Below, piece after piece: positions 24,224 through 32,675 of a DNA stretch of 64,000 nt (its first letter is position 1; each line of letters starts with the position of its first letter). This stretch comes from DASRVA01 sp050732875 (GTDB lineage Bacteria > Gemmatimonadota > Gemmatimonadetes > JACCXV01 > JAHWKZ01). The notes under the pieces are model-generated. The model had not been told where the DNA came from. It saw nothing but the letters and a program-made list of their open reading frames with translations, and did no database searches. The stretch spans positions 6,067-70,066 of the forward strand of contig JBOHRQ010000007.1 in assembly GCA_050732875.1 (NCBI GenBank), read 5' to 3'. The position numbers were made by a program, and so were the translations under genes.

Positions 24224-25179
24224 TGCGTGCCTTTGGCCCCCTCGTCGGCCACGATCTCAGAGCGCCCTTGGCGCTGGCCGTGGCGTGCGCCCTCTGGGGG
24301 AGCTCGTTCCTCTTCGCGAAGGTGACTCTCGAGGAACTCGGCCCGGGCCATGTCCTGCTCTACCGGTTCGGGCTGACTGCGGCGCTTCTGATCCCCGTCG
24401 TCGCCCGGAAGCGGTCGATTCCCCGCAGGCGGGACTGGCCCCTGCTCATCGTGACCGGGTTCCTCTGCGTCCCGGCCACGATGCTGATCCAGTTCGAGGG
24501 CCTTGCCCGGACAAGCGTGACGAGCGCCTCCCTCCTGGTCGGGACGGGGACCCCGCTTCTCGCCCTGGCCGCGGTCCTGTTCGAACGGGAGCGGCTGGGC
24601 GGACGGGGTTGGCTCGCGATCCTTGTTTCGTGCGTCGGGATCGTGGTCATGGTCGGCCGGCCCGGCGCAGGCGGCGCCAGGATCGGCGACCTGCTCGTCT
24701 TCCTGTCGATGGCCCTGGCGGCGGCCTGGGTGCTCCTCAGCCGCCGGCTCGTAGGGCGCTATCCGCCAGCCGTCGCCAGCGCCTGGATCCTCCTCGTGGG
24801 GACCGCGACGCTGGTGCCGATGGTGTGGTTCGGGGAGGGCCCACCGCCGATCGCCCTGAGCGGACGCGCGTGGGGATCTCTCCTGATCCTCGCCGTCGCA
24901 TGCACTGTGGCGGCCTTTCTTCTCTGGAACTGGGCAGTGGCGAAGGTCCCGGCCAGTCGGGCGGCACCGTTTCTGAACCTGGAGCCGGTGGTCGGGGCGG
25001 CCCTCGGCGTCGCCCTCCTCGGCGACCCACTGGGGGCAGGAACGATCGCCGGCGGGGCGCTGATCCTGGGGGCGGCCGGGCTCGCGTCGCTCCCCGAGAA
25101 ACCCCGTCCAGAGCCGTGTGCCTCACCTCGCGTACTGAGCGCGCGCCCCGCGATCGGCGCTCCGACCACAGGGCCGTGA
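24223..25179 (+). CDS. EamA/DMT-family transporter
   Basis: A 318-residue inner-membrane protein with ten predicted helices arranged as two EamA repeats. The first opens ALAVACALWGSSFLFAKVTL and the second LLVFLSMALAAAWVLLSRRL. The C-terminal repeat ends in the typical FLNLEPVVGAALGVALLGDP. The family exports amino acids, metabolites or drugs, and the substrate is not visible here. ATG overlaps the stop of the small upstream ORF (TGATG). A proline/arginine-rich 25-residue tail follows the last helix. Confidence 0.88.
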   Translation: MRAFGPLVGHDLRAPLALAVACALWGSSFLFAKVTLEELGPGHVLLYRFGLTAALLIPVVARKRSIPRRRDWPLLIVTGFLCVPATMLIQFEGLARTSVTSASLLVGTGTPLLALAAVLFERERLGGRGWLAILVSCVGIVVMVGRPGAGGARIGDLLVFLSMALAAAWVLLSRRLVGRYPPAVASAWILLVGTATLVPMVWFGEGPPPIALSGRAWGSLLILAVACTVAAFLLWNWAVAKVPASRAAPFLNLEPVVGAALGVALLGDPLGAGTIAGGALILGAAGLASLPEKPRPEPCASPRVLSARPAIGAPTTGP

Positions 25180-25318
25180 TCGAGGGCCCAATGCCAGGGA
25201 GGCCCGGGCGGTGACCATGCTGATCCAGTCCGAGGACTGAACCGGACGCCCCTCCAGCCAGCCGGCCAGGCTTCGTTCTCCGTCGGGAACCGCTCGCCGA
25301 TCACGATGACAGCGGGCT

Positions 25319-26722
25319 CTAGTGAAGCGCGACCGCGCGGGCTGAGCGACGCGCGGGGCGCTCGATGAACCTCCCGCGCCCCGGCGTCCCCACGAACTCT
25401 CCGTCCAGGGCGGCCAGCTCGCCGCGGACCCACACGCGGGTGGGCGCGCCGACGGTCTCGAACCCCTCGAACACGCTGTAGTCGCACTTCGAGTGGTGGG
25501 TCTTCGCCGAGATCGTGTTCGTGGCCGCGGGATCCCAGAGCACCAGGTCCGCGTCCGCCCCGACCGCGATCGTCCCCTTCCGCGGATAGAGGCCGTAGAT
25601 CTTCGCCGGGTTGGTGCAGCAGAGCTCGACCCAGCGGCTCACGTCGATCCGCCCCTCCCGGACGCCGTGCGTGTACATGAGCGCCATCCGCTCCTCGATC
25701 CCCAGGAGCCCGTTCGGGATCAGCCGGAAGTCGTCCCGTCCCATCTCCTTCTGCCCCTTGAAGCTGAACGCGCAGTGGTCGGTCCCTACGACCGAGATCT
25801 GGTCGGTCCGGAGCGCGTTCCAGAGCGCCGCCTGGTCCTCCTTCTTCCGGAGGGGCGGCGAGAGCACGTACTTGCAGCCCTCGAAGCCGGGGAGGTCGTA
25901 CAGGGAGTCGTCGAGGAGGAGGTACTGCGGACAGGTCTCGCCCCAGACGCGCTCGCCGCGGGCGCGGGCGGCGGCGATCCGCTCGATCGCGTCGTCGCAG
26001 GTGACGTGGACGATGTAGACCTCCTGCCCGGCGATCGCGGCCAGGTCGATCACGCGTCCTGTGGCCTCACCCTCGGCCCGCGGCGGCTGGGCCAGGGCGT
26101 GATAGGGCGGTCCGGTCTTCCCCTCCCCGGCGAAGCGGTCCGCGAGGAGGAGCTGCACATCGCCGTTCACCGCGTGCACGTTCACCATGGCGCCCGCGTC
26201 CCGGGTCGTTTCGAGGATGTGGAAGATCTGCTCGTCGTCCACGCCGAGGACGCCCTTGTAGGCCATGAAGATCTTGAACGAGGTGATGCCGTGGTCGTGG
26301 ACGATCTTCGGGATCTCTTCCGCGATCCGCTCGTCCCAGTCGACCACCGCCATGTGGAACGTGTAGTCGTGGGAGGCGCCGTCCGACTTCGCCTTCCATG
26401 CCTCGAGGGTGTCGAGCAGCGAATCGCCCTTGGCGGGGATCACGAAGTCGATCAGGCCGGTAGTCCCGCCCATGATGGCGGCGATCGTGCCGCTCCTCAT
26501 GTCGTCGATCGACACCGTGCCCATGAAGGGGAGCGCCATGTGCACGTGCGGATCGATCCCGCCGGGGATCAGGAGCTGGTCCGACCCGTCGACGATCTCG
26601 TCACCCGACTCCGCGGGCAGGTCCTCTCCGATCGCGGTGATCCGCTCGCCCCCGATGCGGACGTCGGCCCGACAGGTGTCGCTGGCCGTGACGATCTCGG
26701 CATCGCGGATGATCGTGCTCAT
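25319..26722 (-). CDS. pydB: Dihydropyrimidinase (D-hydantoinase)
   Basis: Hydrolyses dihydrouracil or dihydrothymine to N-carbamoyl-beta-amino acids, the second step of reductive pyrimidine breakdown. The protein has 467 residues from an ATG behind GGAGGG. Zinc-site residues are visible: GGIDPHVHM (H59, H61), the carbamylated lysine K150 in SFKIFMAYKG, H183 in NVHAVNGD, His in YIVHVTCDD, and the catalytic Asp in VGTDHCAF. The usual HAENGD is HAVNGD here (Val185). It is the last minus-strand gene of the pyd locus, separated from the rest by a small plus-strand fragment. Confidence 0.94.
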   Translation of the reverse strand: MSTIIRDAEIVTASDTCRADVRIGGERITAIGEDLPAESGDEIVDGSDQLLIPGGIDPHVHMALPFMGTVSIDDMRSGTIAAIMGGTTGLIDFVIPAKGDSLLDTLEAWKAKSDGASHDYTFHMAVVDWDERIAEEIPKIVHDHGITSFKIFMAYKGVLGVDDEQIFHILETTRDAGAMVNVHAVNGDVQLLLADRFAGEGKTGPPYHALAQPPRAEGEATGRVIDLAAIAGQEVYIVHVTCDDAIERIAAARARGERVWGETCPQYLLLDDSLYDLPGFEGCKYVLSPPLRKKEDQAALWNALRTDQISVVGTDHCAFSFKGQKEMGRDDFRLIPNGLLGIEERMALMYTHGVREGRIDVSRWVELCCTNPAKIYGLYPRKGTIAVGADADLVLWDPAATNTISAKTHHSKCDYSVFEGFETVGAPTRVWVRGELAALDGEFVGTPGRGRFIERPARRSARAVALH

Positions 26723-26865
26723 CGAGCTCTTCCCTCCTGGTCGGGACGTCGCGTCGGTTCCCGGGAACATGGGTTTCGGGCCGGCAACGATCGAAAGTAG
26801 CCCATCTCCGCCCCGCGAGTGTACTCTACCGTCCTACCACGCCAACCTCTGGAAGGAGGCATGGC

Positions 26866-27024
26866 ATGGCTTTCGTCGGGCACCCGACACGCGATCTCGA
26901 CCGCGCCAAGCGCTTCTACGCCGAGGTGCTGGGGTTGCGTCACAGCGGCGACTCCGGCGGCCGGTGGTCGGAGTGCGCGACCCCGGAGGGCAAGACGATC
27001 GCGCTGAGGCCGACGACCGGCTGA
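26866..27024 (+). pseudogene. Glyoxalase/VOC-family fragment (N-terminal half only)
   Basis: 52 residues: MAFVGHPTRDLDRAKRFYAE, VLGLRHSGDSGGRWSECATP, ending KTIALRPTTG. This is the first beta-alpha-beta-beta-beta module of the vicinal-oxygen-chelate fold; the second half is missing, where full proteins have 110-130 residues. AAGGAGG precedes two overlapping ATGs (26861 and 26866), and only the second gives this frame. It is inserted on the opposite strand inside the pyd locus. It could be a decayed gene or a half-size VOC protein that dimerises. Confidence 0.55.
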
Positions 27025-27025
27025 C

Positions 27026-27391
27026 CTACTCCAGGATCTCGATCCGGTCCTCCCGGTTGGGCACCACGCACAGGAACTCGAACGGCTCCTCTCCCTCGGC
27101 CCGGTACCAGTGGGGGGTGCCGGCGGGGATGTAGAGCACGCTGCCCGGGCCGACCTCGACCTCGTCGTCGCCGATTCCGATCCGCGCCCGGCCGCGGAGG
27201 ACGTACTGCTCGTGCTCGACCGTGTTGGTGTGCTTCGGCATCCCGCCGCCCGGCTCCATCACGAAGCGGCGGAGGGCGAAGTTCGGGGCTTCGTCGGGCC
27301 CGACCAGGACCTGCCGGGTCGTGCCGCTGCCGGCGGCGACAGGCTCGGCGTCGACGGAGTCGACATCGCGGACGACATGGCTCGGCTTCAT
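27026..27391 (-). CDS. Cupin-domain protein of the pyrimidine-degradation locus
   Basis: 121 residues forming one cupin barrel. Motif 1 is PKHTNTVEHEQYVLRGRARI, supplying His/Glu metal ligands. Motif 2 is GPGSVLYIPAGTPHWYRA, with its His. The start overlaps the aldehyde dehydrogenase stop (TGATG), so it is translated with that gene. Its role in pyrimidine catabolism is unknown; it may be a metal-dependent isomerase or detoxifier, or a small-molecule sensor. The family assignment is firm and the function is not. Confidence 0.82.
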   Translation of the reverse strand: MKPSHVVRDVDSVDAEPVAAGSGTTRQVLVGPDEAPNFALRRFVMEPGGGMPKHTNTVEHEQYVLRGRARIGIGDDEVEVGPGSVLYIPAGTPHWYRAEGEEPFEFLCVVPNREDRIEILE

Positions 27392-28869
27392 CAGTAGATC
27401 AGGCTCTCCCGCTTCTGTCCGGTGTAGTCGATGTACACGGTCTTCCACTCGCTGAAGAAGTCGATCGCGGTCCTGCCCATCTCGCGCAGGCCGACGCCGG
27501 TCGCCTTGGTGCCGCCGAACGGGAGCTGCGCCTCGCCGCCCATGGTCGGGCTGTTGACGTGGGTGATGCCGGTCTCGATCCCGCGGATGAAGCGGAAGGC
27601 CTGTGCGTTGTCGCTCGTGTAGATCGACGAGGTGAGGCCGTAGCGGGTATTGTTGCAGGTCTCGAGCCCCTCCTCGAAATCCTCCACCCGGATCACCGAC
27701 AGCACGGGCCCGAAGATCTCCTCCTGGGCGATCCGGCCGTCGGGGTCGACCCGGTCGAAGACCGTCGGCGCCACGAAGAACCCCTTGTGATGCTCCTCGC
27801 CGGTCAGCGGCTCGCCTCCGATCAGGCACTTCGCGCCTTCCTCGCGGCCGATCTCGATGTACTCGAGGACGGTGTCGAACTGCTCCTCGTCCACTGCCGG
27901 CCCCATGTCGGTCGACTCCTTCATTCCGTCGCCGACGCGGAGACCGCGGGTCAGCCCGACGAGGCGCTCGACGAACTCGTCGGCGATCGTCTCGACCAAG
28001 ACCGCCCGCGAGGTCGCTGTGCAGCGCTGACCCGTCGAGCCGAAGGCGCCCTGCAGCGTCCCCTCGATGGCCAGTTCCAGATCGGCATCCTCGAGAACGA
28101 GGACGGGATTCTTTCCGCCCATCTCGCACTGCACTTTCTTGAGCCGCTCGGCGCCGCTCGCATACAGCCGGCCTCCGACGTCGTTGGATCCCGTGAACGA
28201 GAGCGCCCTGACGCGCGGATCCTCCACGATCACCCGTCCAACGGATGCCCCCTCCCCGTACACGAGGTTGAGAACGCCGCCGGGCAGATGTGCCTCCTCG
28301 AACATCTCTACGATCATGTGCGCGGTGGCCGGGGTCAGCGAGGCGGGCTTGAAGACGACCGTGTTACCGGCCACCAGGGCGGGGGCGATCTTCCAGCACG
28401 GGATCGCGACCGGGAAGTTCCACGGCGTTATCGCGCCGACGACGCCGACCGGCTCGCGCATTGTGTAGGCGAACGTGTTCCGCATCTCGGAGGGCATCGT
28501 TTCGCCGGCCAGCCGCATGCCCTCTCCCGCCATGAACTCCAGGATGTTGAGGGTCTTGGCGACCTCCCCCCGCGCCTCGGAGAGGATCTTTCCCTCTTCG
28601 CGCGTCATCGTCCGGGCCAGCTCTTCGGCCCGTTCGCTCATCAGGCGATGCACGCGCGCGATCACGCGACCGCGCTCGGGAGCGGGGACGTCGCGCCACG
28701 CCGGCAGGGCCCGCGCCGCCGCCGTGATCGCCTCCTCCGCCTCGGCGGCCGTGGAGAGGGGGAGCTCGCCCAGCACGTCATCGGTGTCGGCGGGGTTCAG
28801 ATTGGGCGCCCACTCCCCACTGTTCCCCGATCGCCACGCGCCGTCGATGTAGTTCCGATAGCGCTTCAC
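27391..28869 (-). CDS. NAD(P)-dependent aldehyde dehydrogenase
   Basis: 492 residues of the non-acylating aldehyde dehydrogenase superfamily. The catalytic Cys is in GSTGQRCTATSR and the general-base Glu in VQCEMGGKNP. The cofactor loop is ALSFTGSNDVGG, preceded by GAITPWNFPVAIPCWKIAPA. It resembles succinate- or ketoglutarate-semialdehyde dehydrogenases. In this locus the logical substrate is the semialdehyde made by the neighbouring aminotransferase (malonate or methylmalonate semialdehyde). GTG start overlaps the upstream stop (GTGA). Substrate is inferred from context. Confidence 0.9.
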   Translation of the reverse strand: MKRYRNYIDGAWRSGNSGEWAPNLNPADTDDVLGELPLSTAAEAEEAITAAARALPAWRDVPAPERGRVIARVHRLMSERAEELARTMTREEGKILSEARGEVAKTLNILEFMAGEGMRLAGETMPSEMRNTFAYTMREPVGVVGAITPWNFPVAIPCWKIAPALVAGNTVVFKPASLTPATAHMIVEMFEEAHLPGGVLNLVYGEGASVGRVIVEDPRVRALSFTGSNDVGGRLYASGAERLKKVQCEMGGKNPVLVLEDADLELAIEGTLQGAFGSTGQRCTATSRAVLVETIADEFVERLVGLTRGLRVGDGMKESTDMGPAVDEEQFDTVLEYIEIGREEGAKCLIGGEPLTGEEHHKGFFVAPTVFDRVDPDGRIAQEEIFGPVLSVIRVEDFEEGLETCNNTRYGLTSSIYTSDNAQAFRFIRGIETGITHVNSPTMGGEAQLPFGGTKATGVGLREMGRTAIDFFSEWKTVYIDYTGQKRESLIY

Positions 28870-29276
28870 CCGGGGCCCGATCGCGCGTCATGCCGGAACT
28901 GCCAGGCGACGAAAAGGAGGGACATGATGAGGAGGACGTTGACGAACACGACCGCCTCGTCCGGCCTCCAACCGATCAACAGCATGAGCATCATGGCGAA
29001 GGTCTGCAGGAGCGCTCCGAGGAGGCAGAGGATCGTCATCGGGACCGCACGGAGGCGCACCACGATCGCGCCGATCGCCAGCATCCCCACGATCATGTAG
29101 AGCATGTATGCCGCGATCCGCTCGGACTGGTTGATGGGGGGAGTCGAGTCGAGGATCAGATAGATGTACAGACCGAACACCGGGAGCAGCAGCAGCCTGG
29201 TGAGCTGTGTGGACCGGGCCATCTCGCGCACGGTCCGGCCTTTTTGCTCCATCGTTTCTGGCGATCTGTCCGTCAC
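28866..29276 (-). CDS. Small four-helix membrane protein
   Basis: 136 residues with a charged cytoplasmic start (QKGRTVREMARSTQLTR) and four hydrophobic segments, including LLLLPVFGLYIYLILD, AAYMLYMIVGMLAIGAIVV and FVNVLLIMSLLFVAW. No family is recognised. It is locked between the aminotransferase and the aldehyde dehydrogenase by GTGA overlaps on both sides, so it is almost certainly made with them. It might be an accessory to transport of a pathway intermediate, but nothing in the sequence shows this. Confidence 0.75.
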   Translation of the reverse strand: MTDRSPETMEQKGRTVREMARSTQLTRLLLLPVFGLYIYLILDSTPPINQSERIAAYMLYMIVGMLAIGAIVVRLRAVPMTILCLLGALLQTFAMMLMLLIGWRPDEAVVFVNVLLIMSLLFVAWQFRHDARSGPG

Positions 29277-30595
29277 CCGGTCGCCGCCAGGCTGTCATCG
29301 AGAACGCCCAGCGCCCGGTCGATCTCGTCAGGCCCGATGTTCAGGCAGGGTGAGATCCTGATCACGTTGCCGTAGAGGCCACCCTTCCCGATCAGGAGCC
29401 CGCGCTTTCGCGTCTCCTCGAGGAGTCGGGTAGTCTCTCTGGCGGCCGGCTCCTTGGTCTTCCGATCGGTCACCAGCTCGATCCCCTGCATGAGCCCCAT
29501 ACCCCGGACGTCGCCGATCAACGGGTGCCGTGCCTTCAACTCCTCGAGCCCGTCACGGAGGCGCTTCCCCTGCTCGGCGGCATTCTCGACCAACCCTTCC
29601 TCCTCGATCACCTGGATCGTCGCCCGCGAGGCCGCGCAGGCGACCGGGTTGCCGCCAAAGGTCGAGATCGTGAGGCCTTTCCACTCGGAGGCGATCTCCG
29701 GCGTCGTCACCGTGACCCCCATCGGCATCCCGTTCGCAACGCCCTTGGCCATCGTCATCATGTCCGGGACGACGCCGTACTGCTCGATCCCCCACCACTT
29801 CTCCCCTGTTCGGCCCCAGCCGGTTTGGACCTCGTCGGCGATGAAGAGGCCGCCGTGGCGGCGCACGATCTCGGCGGCGATCTGATAGTATTCCTTGGGC
29901 GGGGCGATGAAGCCGCCGGCGCCCAGGATCGGCTCGGCCAGGAAGGCGGCCACGCTCCCCGGCGTGGTCGTCCGGATCAGCTCCTCGATGTCCTCGGCGC
30001 AGGCGACCCCGCACTCGGGGTAGGTGAGGTTTAACGGACAGCGGTAGCAGTAGGGGGCCAGGGCGTGCTTGACGCCGGCCACGTAGTCGATCGAGCGCCA
30101 CGGCGACTGGCCGGTCATGGTGACGGCGATCATCGACCGGCCGGAGTAGGCGTACCGCAGGGCGATCATGGCCTGGTTCCCGGTCGCCGCCCGGGCCAGC
30201 ATGAGCGCGGTTTCGTCGGCCTCCGTGCCGCTGTTGGTGAAGAACGACTTGGTGAGATCGCCGGGCGTCAGCGAAGCGATCTTCTCGGCCAGGTCGACGA
30301 TCGGGGCGGTCGGATAGAGGGTCGAGGTGTGGACGAGCGTCTCGGCCTGCTCCTGGATCGCCTTCGTCACGGTCGGGTGGCAGTGTCCGACCGAGACGGT
30401 CAGGATGCCGCCGAAGAAGTCCAGGTACTCGTTGCCGTCGAAGTCGTACAGGAAGTGGCCGCGGCCCTTGGCCAGCGGCAGCGGCGTCTCGTAATAACGG
30501 ATGACCGCGTCCCACAGGTAGCGGTCGTGCTTTTCGTTGATCTCGGCGGCGGTGACCGCCTCGGCCGCCACGCCGGTCTCGACTCGATCGTTCAT
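29273..30595 (-). CDS. Class III aminotransferase (beta-amino acid type)
   Basis: 440 residues of the PLP fold-type I, class III family, near AGXT2 and 4-aminobutyrate aminotransferases. Markers are DFFGGILTVSVGHCHPTVTK, NSGTEADETALMLARAATG, ADEVQTGWGRTGEKWWG and the PLP lysine in MTMAKGVANGMPMG. Within this locus it would transaminate beta-alanine or beta-aminoisobutyrate, the products of beta-ureidopropionase, to their semialdehydes. The start is 13 bases from the stop of the ureidopropionase gene. Exact amino donor specificity is inferred from position. Confidence 0.91.
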   Translation of the reverse strand: MNDRVETGVAAEAVTAAEINEKHDRYLWDAVIRYYETPLPLAKGRGHFLYDFDGNEYLDFFGGILTVSVGHCHPTVTKAIQEQAETLVHTSTLYPTAPIVDLAEKIASLTPGDLTKSFFTNSGTEADETALMLARAATGNQAMIALRYAYSGRSMIAVTMTGQSPWRSIDYVAGVKHALAPYCYRCPLNLTYPECGVACAEDIEELIRTTTPGSVAAFLAEPILGAGGFIAPPKEYYQIAAEIVRRHGGLFIADEVQTGWGRTGEKWWGIEQYGVVPDMMTMAKGVANGMPMGVTVTTPEIASEWKGLTISTFGGNPVACAASRATIQVIEEEGLVENAAEQGKRLRDGLEELKARHPLIGDVRGMGLMQGIELVTDRKTKEPAARETTRLLEETRKRGLLIGKGGLYGNVIRISPCLNIGPDEIDRALGVLDDSLAATG

Positions 30596-30608
30596 CGCCT
30601 CGCTCGCG

Positions 30609-31484
30609 TCACAAGGGTTGCGCGATCTCCTCGTACGTCTCCGGCCGCCGGTCGCGGTAGAACTGCCACGTCTGCCGGACGTCCTCGATCATGTCGAGGT
30701 CGAGCTCTGCGACCACGACGGCATCCTCGTCCCGGGGCGCCTGGGCGATGATCTTCCCACGCGGGTCGCAAAAGTACGACTTCCCATAGAACTCGCCGAT
30801 GTCCCACGGCTTCTCGTGGCCGACCCGGTTGATCGCTCCGATGAAGTAGCCGTTGGCGACTGCGTGGGCCGGCTGCTCGAGCTCCCACAGGTACTCGGAG
30901 AGCCCGGCCACGGTAGCCGACGGGTTGAACACGACCTCGGCGCCCTTGAGACCGAGGATCCGCGCCCCTTCCGGGAAATGCCGGTCGTAGCAGATGTAGA
31001 CCCCGATCGTCCCGAACACGGTGTGGAAGACCGGATAGCCCAGGTTGCCGGGCTTGAAAAAGAACTTCTCCCAGAAGCCGGGCGCGCAGTGGGGGATGTG
31101 ATGCTTCCTGTACTTGCCCAGGTAGCTCCCGTCCGCGTCGTAGACCGCGGCGGTGTTGTAGTAGACGCCGGTGAGGTCCTTCTCGTAGACCGGGACGACG
31201 AGAACCATGCCGTGTTCCCTGGCCTTCTCGGCCATGAGCCGGCAGGTCGGCCCGTCGGGGACGGGCTCGGTCAGCGCGTACCACTTGCGGTCCTGGTCGG
31301 CCGGAAAGTAGGGGCCGTAGAAGAGCTCCTGCAGGCAGCACACCTGAACGCCCTGCCCGGCCGCCTCCGCCAGAAGCGCCAAGTGCTTCTCGATCATCGC
31401 CTGCTTGATCTCCTCGATCGGCCGGCTGGCGTCGCCGTCGGGGATCGCGGCCTGGATCAGGCCGCCCTTCACGATGCGGGGCAT
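30609..31484 (-). CDS. pydC: Beta-ureidopropionase (N-carbamoyl-beta-alanine amidohydrolase)
   Basis: 291 residues of the nitrilase superfamily. The Glu-Lys-Cys triad is visible as CCLQELFYGPYF, YRKHHIPH and VYICYDRHFPE. It hydrolyses N-carbamoyl-beta-alanine or the beta-aminoisobutyrate analogue to the beta-amino acid, ammonia and CO2, the third step of reductive pyrimidine breakdown. C-terminal family markers are GAINRVGHEKPW and FYRDRRPETYEEI. The ATG follows the CoA-transferase stop with no spacing. Confidence 0.94.
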   Translation of the reverse strand: MPRIVKGGLIQAAIPDGDASRPIEEIKQAMIEKHLALLAEAAGQGVQVCCLQELFYGPYFPADQDRKWYALTEPVPDGPTCRLMAEKAREHGMVLVVPVYEKDLTGVYYNTAAVYDADGSYLGKYRKHHIPHCAPGFWEKFFFKPGNLGYPVFHTVFGTIGVYICYDRHFPEGARILGLKGAEVVFNPSATVAGLSEYLWELEQPAHAVANGYFIGAINRVGHEKPWDIGEFYGKSYFCDPRGKIIAQAPRDEDAVVVAELDLDMIEDVRQTWQFYRDRRPETYEEIAQPL

Positions 31485-32675
31485 CTAGACAATTCCTCTC
31501 TCTTCAAAACTGCTGATTTCAGAGCTCGTATAGCCCACCTCCGCCAGCACCTCCTCCGTGTGCTCGCCGAGCCGCGGCGGTCGACGCCGGATCGCGGCCG
31601 GTGAGGCCGAGAGCTGGACCGCGGGGCCGAGAAGGGGCAGCGCCTCTCCGTCTGCTCCCTCGACCTCGACAATCATACCGCGGGCCCGGGCCTCCGGCGA
31701 ATCGAGCGCCTCGGGGACGGGGCGGATTCGGCCGCACGGGACGTCGACGGCCGAGAATGTCTCCATCCACTCCGCGGTCGGCCGGCCGCGAAGGATCTCC
31801 TCGATCAGGGGCACGAGGTGTTCTCGGTGCTCGAGGCGGTCGGCGTTCGTGCGGTAGCGGGGCTCGTCGATCCACCCGCCCCGCTCCACCGCCTCACAGA
31901 ACCGCTTCCACTGCCGCTCGTTGCCGACTCCCACGTTTATCCAGCCATCGGCGGTGGCGAAGGTCTGGTAGGGGACGATCGAGGGGTGGGCGTTGCCGAT
32001 CCGGGTCGGCGCCTTCCCGCCCGCCCACCAGATCTGGGCGTGGAAGGTGAGGAGCGAGAGGAGCCCGTCGTGGAGGGCGACCTCGACCCGCTGCCCCTCG
32101 CCCGTGCGCTCGCGGACCAGGAGCGCCGCCAGGATCCCCTGGACGGCCAGGAGGCCGGCCGTCTCGTCGCCCAGCGAGATCCCTACCCGGGTCGGCGGCC
32201 CGTCCGGGTGGCCGGTCAGGTCCATGACCCCCGACTCGCCCTGCACGATGACGTCGAAGGCGGGCTTCCGGGCCGCCGGACCCTCGGCTCCGTAGCCGTT
32301 GATCAGGACGTAGACCACCCGCGACGCCCGCGCGTGAACCTCGTCCCAGCCAAAGCCGAGCCGGTCCAGGGCGCCGGGGCGGAAGTTCGAGATCAGGACA
32401 TCCGCCCCTTCGACCAGCCGCCACAGGACCTCCTTACCGGCATCCTCCTTGAGATCCAGTGTACAACTTCTCTTGTTACGATTCACCGACGTGAAGTAGG
32501 CGCTCGCGCCACCGGCTCCGGGGACCCACGGCGGCCCCCAGCCGCGCGTGTCGTCGCCCCCCTCGGGGTGCTCGATCTTGACGACGTCCGCCCCCAGATC
32601 CCCCAGCAGCATCGTGGCGAAAGGACCGGCGAGGATCCGCGTCAGGTCGACGACGCGGACACCGCTAAGCGGCAC
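31485..32675 (-). CDS. CaiB/BaiF family (family III) CoA-transferase
   Basis: 396 residues. The start GVRVVDLTRILAGPFATMLL, LGDLGADVVKIEHPEGGDDT, and the catalytic Asp in RKPAFDVIVQGESGVMDLTG are typical. Family III enzymes move CoA between small carboxylic acids. In a pyrimidine locus the likely use is to activate the malonate-type acid made from the semialdehyde; this is inference. GTG start lies 11 bases inside the permease gene and the stop abuts the ureidopropionase start, so it is firmly within the operon. Confidence 0.9.
   Translation of the reverse strand: MPLSGVRVVDLTRILAGPFATMLLGDLGADVVKIEHPEGGDDTRGWGPPWVPGAGGASAYFTSVNRNKRSCTLDLKEDAGKEVLWRLVEGADVLISNFRPGALDRLGFGWDEVHARASRVVYVLINGYGAEGPAARKPAFDVIVQGESGVMDLTGHPDGPPTRVGISLGDETAGLLAVQGILAALLVRERTGEGQRVEVALHDGLLSLLTFHAQIWWAGGKAPTRIGNAHPSIVPYQTFATADGWINVGVGNERQWKRFCEAVERGGWIDEPRYRTNADRLEHREHLVPLIEEILRGRPTAEWMETFSAVDVPCGRIRPVPEALDSPEARARGMIVEVEGADGEALPLLGPAVQLSASPAAIRRRPPRLGEHTEEVLAEVGYTSSEISSFEERGIV

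Noticed and set aside
25180..25318. Terminator between the convergent EamA and pydB genes
   Set aside because: No inverted repeat followed by a T-run on either strand.
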